From Glutamicibacter sp. JL.03c (lineage in GTDB: Bacteria; Actinomycetota; Actinomycetes; Actinomycetales; Micrococcaceae), in contig NZ_CP107575.1 in the NCBI RefSeq assembly GCF_025854375.1, positions 1,054,001 to 1,118,000 of the forward strand: a stretch of 64,000 nucleotides of DNA. The letters are read 5' to 3'. Each line of letters opens with the position of its first letter. Positions within the stretch are counted from its first letter, which is position 1. Below, one piece after another: positions 1-9,510 of the stretch. The position numbers were made by a program, and so were the translations under genes. A model generated the notes under the pieces. It searched no databases and was not told the DNA's origin. It was given only the letters and a program-made list of their open reading frames with translations.

Positions 1-165
1 TGGATAGGTTGCTGCGGCATCGCAGAGCCAGGTCTCTCGGCCACTCGGGATGGGTACACATCAATCACTATCAGCTCTTTGGGCTCGGCTGCGAAGTGCT
101 GGATCCTCGTTGAGCCAGCCTCTAGCTGGAGAACGTTATCGTGGAACTCAGTGGGCCGAAAAGAG
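1..165. other. Left-edge stretch with no recognised gene
   Basis: All six frames were read. A plus-strand frame is open across the edge but runs through the terminator hairpin at 166-195, so it is unlikely to be coding. One minus-strand frame is also open toward the edge but has no usable start codon and no recognised similarity. It may be the flank of a gene outside the window. Confidence 0.3.
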
Positions 166-195
166 CTTGAACCCGTGCGATGGCACGGGTTCAAG
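166..195. terminator. Intrinsic terminator, probably bidirectional
   Basis: A perfect 13-bp stem (166-178 with 183-195) closes a 4-base loop. On the plus strand it is followed within five bases by a run of five T. On the minus strand it is followed by CTCTTTTC, so it can also end the DJ-1 family gene that stops at 236. Confidence 0.85.
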
Positions 196-235
196 CGCAA
201 TTTTTACGTCATCTTTGCGAGGGTGACGCCGATTT

Positions 236-961
236 TTAGTCCGCTTCGGCTTCGGCAGCGGCTTCTTCGGCTGCCTTTTCCTGGTGGATTACTTCTGCGA
301 GAAGCTTCTCCATCTCCTTAGCGACTCCTGCGGCCGACGCAGGGTTCTGGCCGGTGACCAGACGTTCGGAGACTTGAACGTTCTCTTCAAAATTATCCGC
401 GGGGATATGGTTGGCGCCTTGCTCGACCAGTTTGTCGGCCAAGAAGAAGGGGATGATCTGATCCTTGCCAACGGCTATTTCCTCATCGTTGGTGAAGGCC
501 GCGACATCCTTGCCGCTGAGCAGCTTGATGCCGTGGTGCAGTTCCACATCGAGCAGACCCGCCGGGCCATGGCACACTGCGCCGACGACTCCACCCTTGT
601 TATAAATATCCCCAATGAGCTTTTGCAGGCCTTCATTGTCGGGGAAATCCCACATGGTGCCGTGACCGCCTACTAGGTAGATCGCGTCGTATTGCTCCGG
701 GTCAATGACTTCCACCCTGGCCGTGTTGTACAGGCCGGCCCGGGTCGTTTCATCTTCAGTGAATTGCACCTGGATTGGATCGTCCGTATCGACAGTGTCA
801 CGGGGAGGCTGTCCGCCCTTGATCGAGGCAAAGTCGACGAAATGCCCTGAATCTCGGAAGACCTTCCAAGGATGAGCTGCTTCCGCGACGTTATATCCGG
901 TGGGGTCTCCGCCAGCACCGAGTTCGGAAACGCTAGTTAGGACCATCAGGATTTTCTTCAC
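236..961 (-). CDS. DJ-1/PfpI family protein (type 1 glutamine amidotransferase domain, Hsp31-like)
   Basis: A single-domain 241-residue protein of the DJ-1/PfpI superfamily. Residues 1-10 are the first beta strand. The nucleophile elbow AVCHGPAG places the reactive cysteine at about residue 120, followed by His121 as in Hsp31-type members. YLVGGHGTMWDFP is the glycine-rich loop that normally carries the helper acid region. Characterised relatives act as holding chaperones, glutathione-independent glyoxalases or protein deglycases; which applies here cannot be read from sequence. The GTG at 961 is chosen because AAAGGAG lies six bases upstream; ATG at 979 would add a tail not seen in relatives. 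The last 15 residues are Ala/Glu-rich and probably disordered. It is monocistronic. Confidence 0.85.
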   Translation of the reverse strand: MKKILMVLTSVSELGAGGDPTGYNVAEAAHPWKVFRDSGHFVDFASIKGGQPPRDTVDTDDPIQVQFTEDETTRAGLYNTARVEVIDPEQYDAIYLVGGHGTMWDFPDNEGLQKLIGDIYNKGGVVGAVCHGPAGLLDVELHHGIKLLSGKDVAAFTNDEEIAVGKDQIIPFFLADKLVEQGANHIPADNFEENVQVSERLVTGQNPASAAGVAKEMEKLLAEVIHQEKAAEEAAAEAEAD

Positions 962-1043
962 GGGGTACTCCTTTCGCATTTGTCCTCCCAGCCTTGTACA
1001 AAGTTGGCAAGGCTTCAACCGCACCTAGGCGGTTTCCAGAGTT

Positions 1044-2234
1044 CTATGCGATTGCTCCCTGTTTGGAGGGGGATTCAGGCAAGCGAAGCATCAGGATTCC
1101 CAGCAAAGCAATAGCCAAGATCACGGCGGCCAGGGCCCATAAGCCCGCCGAGACGCTGGCCGCGGCAGCGACGGCACCCACCAGGATCGGACCGCCGGCG
1201 TCCCCGAGTTCGCGCCCGAGTTCTGCTGATCCCATGGTGCGCCCAATGCGTTCTTCGGGAGTCGTCGAGGCTAGATGCGCAAAGCCCAGCGGTGTAGCGA
1301 TCCCGACGCCGGTTCCCAGAAGCAGCGCGCTCAGCAACAATGTGGCAAAGCTTTGCCAGATCGCGACCGAGACCAGTCCCGCGATGAGCAGCAGGAGGCC
1401 AAGAGCCATGCCTGCGGCAAAACTGATCTTGGCCTGGTCCTTGATCCGGCCGATCCATGGCTGTACGAGGGCCGAACAGATCGCCAATATCGACACCACG
1501 CCCATGCTTTGCATCTCGTCGAGTCCGAGCCTCGAGCCGATCAGCGGCAGGAAGCCAACGGCCGCGCCCAACGCGCCGGTAGCCGCAGCCAGAACCATGG
1601 TCGGCACCAGGAAACCGGGCTGCACCGTTTGGCGCGCAAGATCTGCCAGCGTGTAACGCCGCTTGGGGAGCATGGGCAGGACCGGCACTCTGCGCCACAC
1701 CCAGATCGCCGCGGTCAACGAGATTACTGCCATGAAGGCAAAGAGCGCGGGGAAGCCGGAGACGAAGATCAAGCCGGCACCGATCAGGGGGCCCAAGACG
1801 TAGCCGAGGGTTTTCCAAGCGCCGTATCGGCCGAAATACTGGCCAGGGCGAGGCCCGGAGAGCCGAGCCACCGCTGCGGAGGCCGCGGGCGAAAACGCCG
1901 AGGCCGCAGCACCCTGGCCAAGCCGGACCAGGCCCAGAGCAAGTGCTGAATGCGCGAAGATGCCCAGGGTCGACATGAGTGCGAATACAATGAGGCCGCC
2001 GAGAATCACCGGTTTTGCGCCGATGCGGTCGCTCAGGGTTCCAAATACCGGTTTCAAAATGACTTCGGCAACATCGTAGACGGCGAGCAAGATGCCCAGC
2101 GTGAACAGGCTGGAACCTAGTGCCTCGAATTCGGATCCGAGGCCTGCAGCAATGCTATGTGCTCCAAAAGCGGTAGTGAATCCGGCGGCGAAGAGCGGTG
2201 CTAGGTGGCGCGTGCTTGTTGTATCGCGGGTCAT
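1044..2234 (-). CDS. MFS transporter
   Basis: A protein of about 396 residues with roughly twelve hydrophobic segments. The loop between segments 2 and 3 reads FGTLSDRIGAKPV, the classic MFS motif A (G-x-x-x-D-R-x-G). A second, weaker copy (IGRIKDQAKISF) falls in the C-terminal half. This places it in the major facilitator superfamily, probably a 12-TM drug or metabolite exporter. The substrate is not predictable. The start at 2234 (MTRDTTS) is preferred over 2267 because the longer form adds a polar, arginine-rich tail, but neither start has a convincing Shine-Dalgarno sequence. The neighbouring genes at 236 and 2444 do not suggest a shared pathway. Confidence 0.8.
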   Translation of the reverse strand: MTRDTTSTRHLAPLFAAGFTTAFGAHSIAAGLGSEFEALGSSLFTLGILLAVYDVAEVILKPVFGTLSDRIGAKPVILGGLIVFALMSTLGIFAHSALALGLVRLGQGAAASAFSPAASAAVARLSGPRPGQYFGRYGAWKTLGYVLGPLIGAGLIFVSGFPALFAFMAVISLTAAIWVWRRVPVLPMLPKRRYTLADLARQTVQPGFLVPTMVLAAATGALGAAVGFLPLIGSRLGLDEMQSMGVVSILAICSALVQPWIGRIKDQAKISFAAGMALGLLLLIAGLVSVAIWQSFATLLLSALLLGTGVGIATPLGFAHLASTTPEERIGRTMGSAELGRELGDAGGPILVGAVAAAASVSAGLWALAAVILAIALLGILMLRLPESPSKQGAIA

Positions 2235-2443
2235 GACATCATTTCGTTGTTGACGGCAGTGGAGCATGGCGGGCTATCGCCGGCTGCTCGCGAACTCGCT
2301 GTCCGTGCAGGGATCCGAGGCTGGCGCACCTTTGAAAATAGCATCTTGGCGTTTCCACTCGAAGTATTACCGAGCGAACGGCAGGCCAACGGCTAGGCTG
2401 AAGTTGATTTGAACGTCCGAGATGAGCAGGAATGCGAGACATC

Positions 2444-3541
2444 ATGAGCAATACAGTTCTTCAGCGTCACCTCTTTGGACCTGGTCCATGCAACCCCTAT
2501 CCGGAAGCGACGGCCGCATTGGGACTGCCGTTGCTGGGTCATCTGGATCCGGAATTCATTGCCCGCATGGATCGTGTGGCCGATGGCCTGCGCACGCTGT
2601 GGGGGACCGAGAACCTGCGGACCTTGCCACTGAGTGCCACCGGTTCGGCCGGCATGGAAGCGGCGTTTGTTAACACCATCAACCCTGGCGACGTTGCGGT
2701 AATCGCCGTTAATGGCCTCTTCGGCGAGCGCATGTGCGAAGTCGCGTCACGTGTGGGTGCCGAGGTTGTCCGGGTTGACCACGCATACGGCACGCCGGTG
2801 GACGCGCAGCGTGTGGCAGAAGCTCATCCCAACCCTGCGGTGATTGCTGCCGTGCACGCGGAAACGAGCACCGGGGTGGTCTCGGACATCGCCGCCTTGG
2901 GAGCAGGCAAGGGAGAGGCACTGCTGATCACCGATGCGGTGACGTCCATTGGCGGCATGCCGGTGCTTGCCGACCAGTGGGGAATCGATGTGGGTTATGC
3001 CGGTACGCAGAAGTGCCTTGGTGTCGCCCCGGGACTGGCGCCCTTCACCATTTCCGATCGCGCCTTTGAGCGCCGCGTGCTCAAGCCCCAATCCTGGTAT
3101 CTGGATCTTGGCTTGCTCGGCGGCTATGCCACCGGGTCCACCGGTGGCGGCCGAACCTATCACCACACTGCTCCGGTAGCGATGGTGGCCTCGTTGGAAG
3201 CTGGTATTGAACGCATCCTGTCCGAGGGGCTTGACGCGGTCACCGCGCGTCATCAGGAAGCAGGCAGCTTGTTGCAAAATGGGTTGCAGGATATGGGCCT
3301 GGGACTCTTTGCGCAGGAAGGGTACCGCTTGCCTCAGCTGACTACGGTGGAGGTACCCGAGGGTGTCGATTCGGCCAAGGTGCGCGGTTACCTGCTGGAC
3401 CGCTTCAACATTGAGATTGGCGGGGGAGTCGGGCAGTACGCCGATACCGTGTGGCGCATCGGGTTGATGGGTCCGAACGCGAATCCTGGTTCTGTGGCAT
3501 TGCTTCTTTCGGCATTAAGAGAGGCGATAAGCAAGTCCTAA
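2444..3541 (+). CDS. Class V PLP-dependent aminotransferase (alanine/serine-glyoxylate type)
   Basis: A 365-residue fold-type I aminotransferase of the AGXT/serine-pyruvate family. The N-terminus shows the family GPGPCNPYPEA motif. TGSAGMEAAFVN is the cofactor phosphate-binding stretch, ITDAVTSIGG carries the aspartate that contacts the pyridine nitrogen, and GTQKCL carries the Schiff-base lysine at about residue 190. Relatives transfer the amino group of alanine or serine to glyoxylate, or act on purine-derived ureidoglycine. No glyoxylate or purine genes are adjacent, so the substrate is open. Two in-frame ATGs (2432 and 2444) are possible; 2444 is preferred because GCAGGA abuts the first one too closely. 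Confidence 0.85.
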   Translation: MSNTVLQRHLFGPGPCNPYPEATAALGLPLLGHLDPEFIARMDRVADGLRTLWGTENLRTLPLSATGSAGMEAAFVNTINPGDVAVIAVNGLFGERMCEVASRVGAEVVRVDHAYGTPVDAQRVAEAHPNPAVIAAVHAETSTGVVSDIAALGAGKGEALLITDAVTSIGGMPVLADQWGIDVGYAGTQKCLGVAPGLAPFTISDRAFERRVLKPQSWYLDLGLLGGYATGSTGGGRTYHHTAPVAMVASLEAGIERILSEGLDAVTARHQEAGSLLQNGLQDMGLGLFAQEGYRLPQLTTVEVPEGVDSAKVRGYLLDRFNIEIGGGVGQYADTVWRIGLMGPNANPGSVALLLSALREAISKS

Positions 3542-3670
3542 ATCGACGGTTTGATCTCTTGAATGATGTGATCGAGTAGGAACTATTATCTAGATCTACT
3601 TTCGTCGTGACTATGAGTTCGATAGTCTCAGCTATGTCATTCGTTTCTTCAGCAGAAAGCAGGCGGCAGG

Positions 3671-4108
3671 ATGAAAGCCCTTTTCGATTTTGATTTCAGG
3701 AAGTTCGTCACCCCATCGATCATCAAGATTGTCTACATCTTGATCATGGTCTTCCTTGTTCTCGGCTACATTGCGATGGTGATCGCAGCGTTCTCCGAAG
3801 ATGCCTTGTTCGGCTTGTTGATGCTGATCATCATCGGCCCATTGTTTGTCCTGATCTACCTGGTCTTGGCCCGTGCCGGGCTTGAGTCGCTGATCGCTTC
3901 GATCCGTACCGCGGAGAATACTGCCGAGCTGATTCGCCTGGCTGGCGGGCGTCCTCCCTTCGAAGTCGGGGATGCACCGTACCCAGGCAATCCGTCCGCG
4001 CCCCAGGGCTACAGCAACCCGACCACGCAGTACCCGACTCAGCGTGGTCCACAGACCGGCCCTGCCGATGGCGGAACCACTCCGCCAACCAATCCGTACC
4101 AGAAGTAG
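3671..4108 (+). CDS. DUF4282-type membrane protein
   Basis: A 145-residue protein. It opens with a short amphipathic stretch (KALFDFDFRKFVTPSII), followed by two transmembrane helices at about residues 18-42 and 47-68. The cytoplasmic part has a helical ESLIASIRTAENTAELIR segment. The last 50 residues are rich in Pro, Gly, Thr and Gln and look disordered. This architecture matches DUF4282 proteins, which are of unknown function. An AGGCGGCAGG-like purine stretch precedes the ATG. It is a single gene, ended by the hairpin at 4123-4150. Confidence 0.75.
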   Translation: MKALFDFDFRKFVTPSIIKIVYILIMVFLVLGYIAMVIAAFSEDALFGLLMLIIIGPLFVLIYLVLARAGLESLIASIRTAENTAELIRLAGGRPPFEVGDAPYPGNPSAPQGYSNPTTQYPTQRGPQTGPADGGTTPPTNPYQK

Positions 4109-4122
4109 CTCACCACGGAGGA

Positions 4123-4150
4123 CGGGCCAGCACCACATGGTGCTGGCCCG
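4123..4150. terminator. Strong hairpin between convergent genes
   Basis: A perfect 13-base inverted repeat (4123-4135 with 4138-4150) lies between the stop of the DUF4282 gene and the convergent universal stress protein gene. It is GC-rich and lacks a long T tract. Its position suits a bidirectional terminator. Confidence 0.75.
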
Positions 4151-4181
4151 CTCTCCGTTAATGCCTTGCTTATTTCATGCC

Positions 4182-4583
4182 CTACCAGTCGTTGCTGGCT
4201 TTCAGCGATAGCACCGGGCAACCTGCCTGGAGCAGGACGCGCTGTGCGACCGAACCCATGAGGAATTTGCCCATGGCGCTGCGCTTGCGAAGCCCAATCA
4301 CAATCAACTGTGCCCGTTGAGCCTCAGCAACCTGCAGAATCTGGTCTGCGGCATCAACGCCCTGGGACCGGCGTTCGATCCAGAAGTCCAGTCCGGTCTC
4401 GGCCAAGCGGGACTCCAGCTCGTGGTACTGCTTGGCATCGATGAGCCGGTCATCGACCAGCTGGTCGCCCTTGGAGGAATTGACCACCACCAGTTTGGCA
4501 TCGCGGCGCCGTGCTTCCTCGATGGCCCCGGCCAGTGCGGTCTCGCCTTCGGGAGAAGGAATGTATCCGACAACTATGCTCAT
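4182..4583 (-). CDS. Universal stress protein (UspA domain)
   Basis: A 133-residue single UspA domain. It starts [17 protein letters not shown] (first strand and nucleotide-contact loop) and has the late nucleotide-binding signature VIGLRKRSAMGKFLMGSVAQRVL, a version of G-x2-G-x9-G-S. This suggests an ATP-binding Usp. Its ATG overlaps the tctA stop in ATGA, so it is translated as the last gene of the tct operon. Usp genes tied to TctA-type transporters occur in other actinobacteria; a regulatory link to uptake is an inference. Confidence 0.9.
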   Translation of the reverse strand: MSIVVGYIPSPEGETALAGAIEEARRRDAKLVVVNSSKGDQLVDDRLIDAKQYHELESRLAETGLDFWIERRSQGVDAADQILQVAEAQRAQLIVIGLRKRSAMGKFLMGSVAQRVLLQAGCPVLSLKASNDW

Positions 4584-6175
4584 GATTCGTCCTTCCCGTT
4601 CTGCTCCTGCCCCTCGCTGTTGACAGCGGCCTTGTGCTTTGGCTCCAGGTGCTCTTCGCCAAAAATCTGCTCGGCGAGAACATCGTGCTTTCCGCGCGAG
4701 CGGCGAATGGCGGCGACCAGCAGCGGCAGCAGCAACAGGATCGCAATGATGACGTAGATCGCGACCGCCAGAGGTTCGCTCCAGATTCCGGTGACCGAGC
4801 CTGAGGAAAGCTGGAAGGTCTTGCGCAACTGCTCTTCGGCCATGGGGCCGATGATGACGCCGAGGATCAGCGGAAGTACCGGCAGGCCGAAACGGCGCAG
4901 CGCGAAGCCGAGCAGGCCGATCAGCAGCAGGATCCACAGATCGGCGACCTGCATGTTGACGGAGAAGGCGCCAAGGGTGGCAAAGAACAGGATTCCGGCA
5001 TAGAGGTACGGGCGCGGGATCTTCAGCAGCTTGGCCCACAAGGGAGCCAGTGGCAGGTTGATCAGCAACAGCAGCGTATTGCCGATGAACAGGCTGGCGA
5101 TCAGGGCCCAGACCAGGTCCGGTTCATTCTCGAAGAGGAACGGACCGGGCTGGATGCCCTTCATGGTCAAGAAGGCCAGCATCACCGCGGCGGTGGCGTT
5201 GGTCGGCAGGCCCAGGGCCAGCATCGGGGTCAGCGTACCGGCGGCCGAGGCGTTATTCGCTGCCTCCGGGCCAGCCACGCCTTCAATGGCGCCATGGCCG
5301 AACTCCTCGGGGTGTTTCGAGAGCTTCTTCTCCGTCACGTAGGACAGGAATGTCGGCACCTCGGCGCCGCCGGCAGGCAATGCACCAAAGGGGAAACCGA
5401 AGGCGGTGCCGCGAAGCCATGGCTTCCAGGAGCGCTTCCAGTCATCCTTGCCCATCCATGGCGTGCCGACCGGGATGGTGCGCATCGGGGTACGGCGCAG
5501 GTGCGCGGCAATCCAGAGGGCCTCGCCGATAGCGAAGACCGCCACAGCGACCACCACGATGTCGATGCCGTCGACCAATGGCGCAAAGCCGAAGGTGAGG
5601 CGCTGCTGGCCGGAGACCGGATCCATGCCGACCAGGCCGATGGCCAGGCCCAGGCCCAGTGCGGCGAAACCACGGATCTTCGAGGATCCGAGCACCGCGG
5701 TGACCGTGACCAAGGAGAGCACCATGATGGCGAAGTAGCTCGGAGCGCCAAGGCTCACAGCGAACTTCACGACGATCGGGGTGACCGTGACCAGCAGGGC
5801 CGTGCCGATGGTTCCAGCAACAAAGGAACCGATGGCGGCGGTGGCCAATGCCTGCGAAGCACGGCCAGCCTTGGCCATCTTGTGGCCCTCGATGGCGGTG
5901 ATGACGGTCGCCGATTCACCGGGGGTATTGAGCAGGATGGACGTGGTTGACCCGCCGTACATGCCGCCGTAGTAGATGCCCGCGAACATGATCAGCGCGC
6001 TGGAGGTTTCCATGCCGAAGGTCAGCGGCAGCAACAGCGCCACGGCCATCGCCGGTCCGATGCCGGGCAATACGCCGACCGCGGTTCCGAGGATCACGCC
6101 GGCAAGGGCGAAGAGCAGATTGATGGGGGTCAGCGCCGAAGCGAAGCCATCCATCAAGAGGCTGAGCGTATCCAA
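4580..6175 (-). CDS. tctA: Tripartite tricarboxylate transporter large permease (TctA family)
   Basis: A 531-residue, very hydrophobic protein with about 11-12 membrane segments. The family signature [19 protein letters not shown] is near the N-terminus. A second glycine-rich region, [18 protein letters not shown], and [13 protein letters not shown] follow; together these are diagnostic of TctA. It forms the channel-like subunit that works with TctB and the periplasmic-type binding protein TctC to import di- or tricarboxylates using an ion gradient. Translation seems to begin at a TTG directly after the tctB stop, with a G-rich stretch about nine bases upstream inside tctB, so expression is probably coupled. 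The polar C-terminus ends at the usp overlap. Confidence 0.93.
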   Translation of the reverse strand: MDTLSLLMDGFASALTPINLLFALAGVILGTAVGVLPGIGPAMAVALLLPLTFGMETSSALIMFAGIYYGGMYGGSTTSILLNTPGESATVITAIEGHKMAKAGRASQALATAAIGSFVAGTIGTALLVTVTPIVVKFAVSLGAPSYFAIMVLSLVTVTAVLGSSKIRGFAALGLGLAIGLVGMDPVSGQQRLTFGFAPLVDGIDIVVVAVAVFAIGEALWIAAHLRRTPMRTIPVGTPWMGKDDWKRSWKPWLRGTAFGFPFGALPAGGAEVPTFLSYVTEKKLSKHPEEFGHGAIEGVAGPEAANNASAAGTLTPMLALGLPTNATAAVMLAFLTMKGIQPGPFLFENEPDLVWALIASLFIGNTLLLLINLPLAPLWAKLLKIPRPYLYAGILFFATLGAFSVNMQVADLWILLLIGLLGFALRRFGLPVLPLILGVIIGPMAEEQLRKTFQLSSGSVTGIWSEPLAVAIYVIIAILLLLPLLVAAIRRSRGKHDVLAEQIFGEEHLEPKHKAAVNSEGQEQNGKDES

Positions 6176-6679
6176 TTACAGCACCCCCGAAAGAATTCCG
6201 GCCGGCAGCTTAATGCCAAGCCCCAGATAGAAGCCGTAGAACGAACCCAATGCCAGGACCACTGAAATCAGCAGGGTCAGTACCCAGCGGCGGGATCCCA
6301 GGCTGATCGCGGTACCGAAGAACAGGATCGTTCCGGAGATGACCCAGCCGGCCCAATTGATCAGCAGGAGGTTCACGACGAAGAAGCCAAGCAGCGGGAT
6401 CAGGACCTTCCAATCCGAAGGCTGGCTCAGATCCACGTCTTCGCCTTCTTCGCCTTCGGCGAGATTGCCGCGCAGCACGGTGATGCCTAGCGCGATGGAG
6501 GAAAGGACCAGGATCCCGGAGACGATGTAGGGGACCGCTTTGGGTCCGATGGCATCGGCCTGGGAGTACGTCGCATGCAGCTGCGACGCGTCAACAAACA
6601 CGATGATTCCGACGAGCAGAAGAAACGCGGCGAACAGCAGTTCGACGCGTTTCTTCTGAGCGGAAATTACTTCGCTCAC
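6176..6679 (-). CDS. tctB: Tripartite tricarboxylate transporter small permease (TctB family)
   Basis: A 167-residue protein with four predicted membrane helices: LLFAAFLLLVGIIVFVDA, a pair in the centre, and a C-terminal GSFYGFYLGLGIKLP region typical of TctB. An acidic loop (EGEEGEDVDLSQ) separates helices 2 and 3. It is the small membrane subunit of the TTT transporter. Its ATG overlaps the tctC stop in ATGA, and its TAA is followed immediately by the tctA TTG. Sequence conservation is low in this family, so gene order is the main support. Confidence 0.9.
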   Translation of the reverse strand: MSEVISAQKKRVELLFAAFLLLVGIIVFVDASQLHATYSQADAIGPKAVPYIVSGILVLSSIALGITVLRGNLAEGEEGEDVDLSQPSDWKVLIPLLGFFVVNLLLINWAGWVISGTILFFGTAISLGSRRWVLTLLISVVLALGSFYGFYLGLGIKLPAGILSGVL

Positions 6680-7689
6680 GCCAGACCCAGGGTCTTCAGG
6701 ACGCTGGCTACGCGCTCGTCCTGTTCGGTGAGGAATGCCGAGAAATCATCGCCGGTCATGAACGCATCGGTCCAGCCGTTGGTCTCCAGTGCTTCCTTCC
6801 ACTGCTCGGACTCGTGCATCTTGGTGATCAGCTCAACCCACTTGGCCTTGTCTTCATCCGAAATTTCAGGAGGAGCGACCAGGCCGCGCCAGTTCGAGAA
6901 GACCAGGTCGATATCCGATTCCTTCAAGGTTGGCGCGTCAACGCCTTCAAGGGGCTCTTCGCCGCTGGTGGCAAGGACCCGGACAGAGCCCTTTTCGATC
7001 TGCTGCATGTATTCGCCGGCCCCCGAGGCCGCGAATCCGACCTTGTTGCCCAGAATGGCAGGAAGCAGATCGCCGCCGCCATCGAAGGAAACGAAGTTCA
7101 CATCCTTGGGGTCGATGCCCACAGCCTGGGCGAGTTGCATCGGCAGCAGGTGGTCCGGGCCGCCTGGCGAGGAGCCGCCGCCGACGGAGATCTTGCTCGG
7201 GTCCTTCTTCCAGGCCGCGACCAGGTCATCGATGGTCTTGTACGGGGAGTCCTGGGAGACCATGATGGCGCCTGGCTCTTCGATCAGCTTGGCGATCGGG
7301 GTGGTGTCCGTCAGCTTGGCTTCGGTGTCATTGGTGTAGCTGGCGCCGACGACGCCAAGACCCATGAGCATGGCCAGATCGCCATTGCCCTTTTCATTGA
7401 TCATGCGAGCCAGGCCCACGGTTCCACCGGCGCCGGCCAGGTTGAAGACTTCGGGGTTGGTAGCCAGGCCGGCCTCATCCATGACCTTGGCGCCGACTCT
7501 GGCGGTGGTGTCGTAGCCGCCGCCGGGAGTATTCGGAACCATGATGCGAAGGTTCGACAGCGGGGCGTTCGACGCCGATGCGTCGCCGCCGGAGGTTTCC
7601 GAAGTGACACCGCAGCCGGTCGCGCCCAATGCCAGTGCCGCGGTGGCGGCGAGAGCCGTCAGTGCACGGAAGGATTTGAAGTTTTTCAT
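6676..7689 (-). CDS. tctC: Tripartite tricarboxylate transporter substrate-binding lipoprotein (TctC/Bug family)
   Basis: A 337-residue extracytoplasmic solute-binding protein. A lipoprotein signal peptide (MKNFKSFRALTALAAT...) ends in GATGC. The mature part begins with a Ser/Ala linker and then the Bug-family opening LRIMVPNTPGGGYDTTAR, whose PGGGYD loop binds a carboxylate of the ligand. The segment KISVGGGSSPGGPDHL is the second ligand loop. It delivers a carboxylate, perhaps citrate-like, to TctAB. The ATG at 7689 is preferred over 7713 because GAGG lies about ten bases before it. The gene is first in the operon and divergent from the CitA-like kinase. Confidence 0.92.
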   Translation of the reverse strand: MKNFKSFRALTALAATAALALGATGCGVTSETSGGDASASNAPLSNLRIMVPNTPGGGYDTTARVGAKVMDEAGLATNPEVFNLAGAGGTVGLARMINEKGNGDLAMLMGLGVVGASYTNDTEAKLTDTTPIAKLIEEPGAIMVSQDSPYKTIDDLVAAWKKDPSKISVGGGSSPGGPDHLLPMQLAQAVGIDPKDVNFVSFDGGGDLLPAILGNKVGFAASGAGEYMQQIEKGSVRVLATSGEEPLEGVDAPTLKESDIDLVFSNWRGLVAPPEISDEDKAKWVELITKMHESEQWKEALETNGWTDAFMTGDDFSAFLTEQDERVASVLKTLGLA

Positions 7690-7892
7690 TGATTTCAGCC
7701 TCGTTGCTTTCATCTAAGTTGCGAGTAGTTCCACCCTAAGCATCGTTGTGAACTGGGTCACTCTTGCGTACTCAAAGAAAATACTGTTCATTGTGTAACC
7801 AAAAACCAAGATCCGAATCATTCAAAAGGGCGGTAAAGTTGCCCAGTGGCCCGAAGAGGGGAATCCAGGATCTAACGACAGGGAGTCGATGC
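7690..7892. promoter_or_regulatory. Divergent control region of tctCBA-usp and the citAB-like genes
   Basis: 203 bases separate the two starts. A small inverted repeat GTGA-N6-TCAC lies at 7749-7762 in an otherwise AT-richer stretch. It could bind the response regulator, but a single 4-base arm is weak evidence. No clear -35/-10 pair was assigned. Confidence 0.35.
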
Positions 7893-9500
7893 GTGGGAAT
7901 CAAAGCTTCACGGCTGAACACCTTTTTCGCTCACCGAATGTCGTTGGCAGGCCAGTACCTGATCCTTCAATTGCTGATTATCGGCGTGGTCCTAGCCGGG
8001 GTTGTCGCAGTGTCCCTGACACAATCCACCAACAACTTCGAAAAGGTCGAAGGCCGGCGCAGCCTATCAGCCGCCGAGTCGCTAGCGGCCAATCCGCTGC
8101 TGCGGGTGCTTATCCCCAATGCGGCCCCGGAGATGGGTTCGGCACTGCCCGCGATGGCGGAGTCCACCCGCAGTACTTCTGGCCTGCAGTTCGTCGTGCT
8201 CGCAGATCGGGATGGAACCGTCATCACCTCGACGTTCCCCGATGACGTGGGCACTTCGATCCTTCATCCTGAATCCCAAGTGGCGGAGGGGCGCGGATGG
8301 GCGGGGGACATCACCCGCAATGGCGACCATGTGCTCATAGCCCAGGTGCCAGTGCTCGACGACGCAGGCAAGATGGTCGGCATCGTCAGCGCAGGACAAA
8401 GCTACCCCAGCACCCAGGAACTCATCCAAGAAATTGCTCCCAGCGCGCTGATCACCCTTGTCATCGCCGTTGCACTTGGAACCACCGGGTCGGTGCTGCT
8501 TTCACGCAGGGTCAAACATCAAACCAGGGGCATGGAGCCGCGGGAAATTGCAGAACTTTTCGAACACCGCGAAGCGCTGCTGCATGGTGTGAAAGAAGGC
8601 ATCATTTCGGTCTCGCCTGATAGCCGGGTCATGCTGGCCAATGACATCGCTATCGAGTTGCTCCAGTTGCCACTGAACTGTGTCGGCCAAACCCTGACGG
8701 AACTGGATGTAGCTCCGCAGGTGACGCGTGCGTTGACGACCCAGCAGCACCAACCTGATAGGCAGTTCCTGATCGGTGAGCGTGTCGTTGTCTTCAACCG
8801 CATGCCGGTCAAAACCGCCCGGAAAGACCTTGGGTCTGTCACGACCTTCCGTGACCGTACCGAGCTGACCTTGTTGGAACAAGAGCTGGGTGATAGCAAG
8901 GCAACAGCGGACATGCTGCGAGCGCAGACCCATGAATTCGCCAATCACCTGCACGCTATTTCCGGGCTGATCCAGCTCCAGGAATACCAGGAAGTCGTTC
9001 GGTTCATCGACGGAGTCAGCTTCAGCCGGAGCAAGGTTTTCGAGGATGTTTCAGCGCACATTGCGGAGCCGACCATTGCCGCCTTATTGATTGCCAAAGC
9101 CAGCGTCGCCACTGAACGTGGCATCGTGCTGGAAGTTTCCAAAGACTCTCAATTGGGCCGGGTAGATGAGCAGACCGCGAGGGACCTGACCACGGTCATC
9201 GGAAATCTGATCGACAATGCCATGGATGCGATTGCCGAGATTGATGAGCCGGAGATCGTCATCTCGATCCAGGAATTCGATGAGCAGATCACCGTGATTG
9301 TTCGAGACAATGGGGCTGGGATTGCCGACGAGGCCATGAAAGAAATTTTCACTCAGGGATTCTCGACCAAGGATGCTTCGGTCTCTGGCGGCCGAGGGTT
9401 CGGCCTGGCCCTGAGCAGATTGGTCTGCCGGCGCCGCAATGGGGACATCACAGCGGTCAACGACGAAGGCGCGCAATTTACCGCCACACTCAGAAAGTAG
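7893..9500 (+). CDS. Sensor histidine kinase, CitA/DcuS family
   Basis: A 535-residue membrane kinase. TM1 (about residues 20-44) is followed by an extracytoplasmic sensor domain of the CitA/DcuS PAS-like type, then TM2 (IAPSALITLVIAVALGTTGSVLL), a cytoplasmic PAS domain, and a kinase core. The phospho-acceptor is in AQTHEFANHLHAISGLIQL, the SPOB-type H-E-x-x-N-x-L-H motif of this family. ATP-binding boxes follow: NLIDNAMDAI (N), VRDNGAGI (G1) and GGRGFGLALS (G2). Family members sense citrate, fumarate or other carboxylates outside the cell, which fits the divergent tct operon. GTG at 7893 is chosen for GGGAG seven bases upstream; the open frame extends to 7764 without a better signal. Confidence 0.88.
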   Translation: MGIKASRLNTFFAHRMSLAGQYLILQLLIIGVVLAGVVAVSLTQSTNNFEKVEGRRSLSAAESLAANPLLRVLIPNAAPEMGSALPAMAESTRSTSGLQFVVLADRDGTVITSTFPDDVGTSILHPESQVAEGRGWAGDITRNGDHVLIAQVPVLDDAGKMVGIVSAGQSYPSTQELIQEIAPSALITLVIAVALGTTGSVLLSRRVKHQTRGMEPREIAELFEHREALLHGVKEGIISVSPDSRVMLANDIAIELLQLPLNCVGQTLTELDVAPQVTRALTTQQHQPDRQFLIGERVVVFNRMPVKTARKDLGSVTTFRDRTELTLLEQELGDSKATADMLRAQTHEFANHLHAISGLIQLQEYQEVVRFIDGVSFSRSKVFEDVSAHIAEPTIAALLIAKASVATERGIVLEVSKDSQLGRVDEQTARDLTTVIGNLIDNAMDAIAEIDEPEIVISIQEFDEQITVIVRDNGAGIADEAMKEIFTQGFSTKDASVSGGRGFGLALSRLVCRRRNGDITAVNDEGAQFTATLRK

Positions 9501-9510
9501 GACGAAACTC

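Noticed and set aside
1-160. Minus-strand frame open toward the left edge, reading like beta-strand protein sequence
   Set aside because: No start codon or ribosome binding site exists between the terminator and the frame, and no family could be recognised from about 50 residues.
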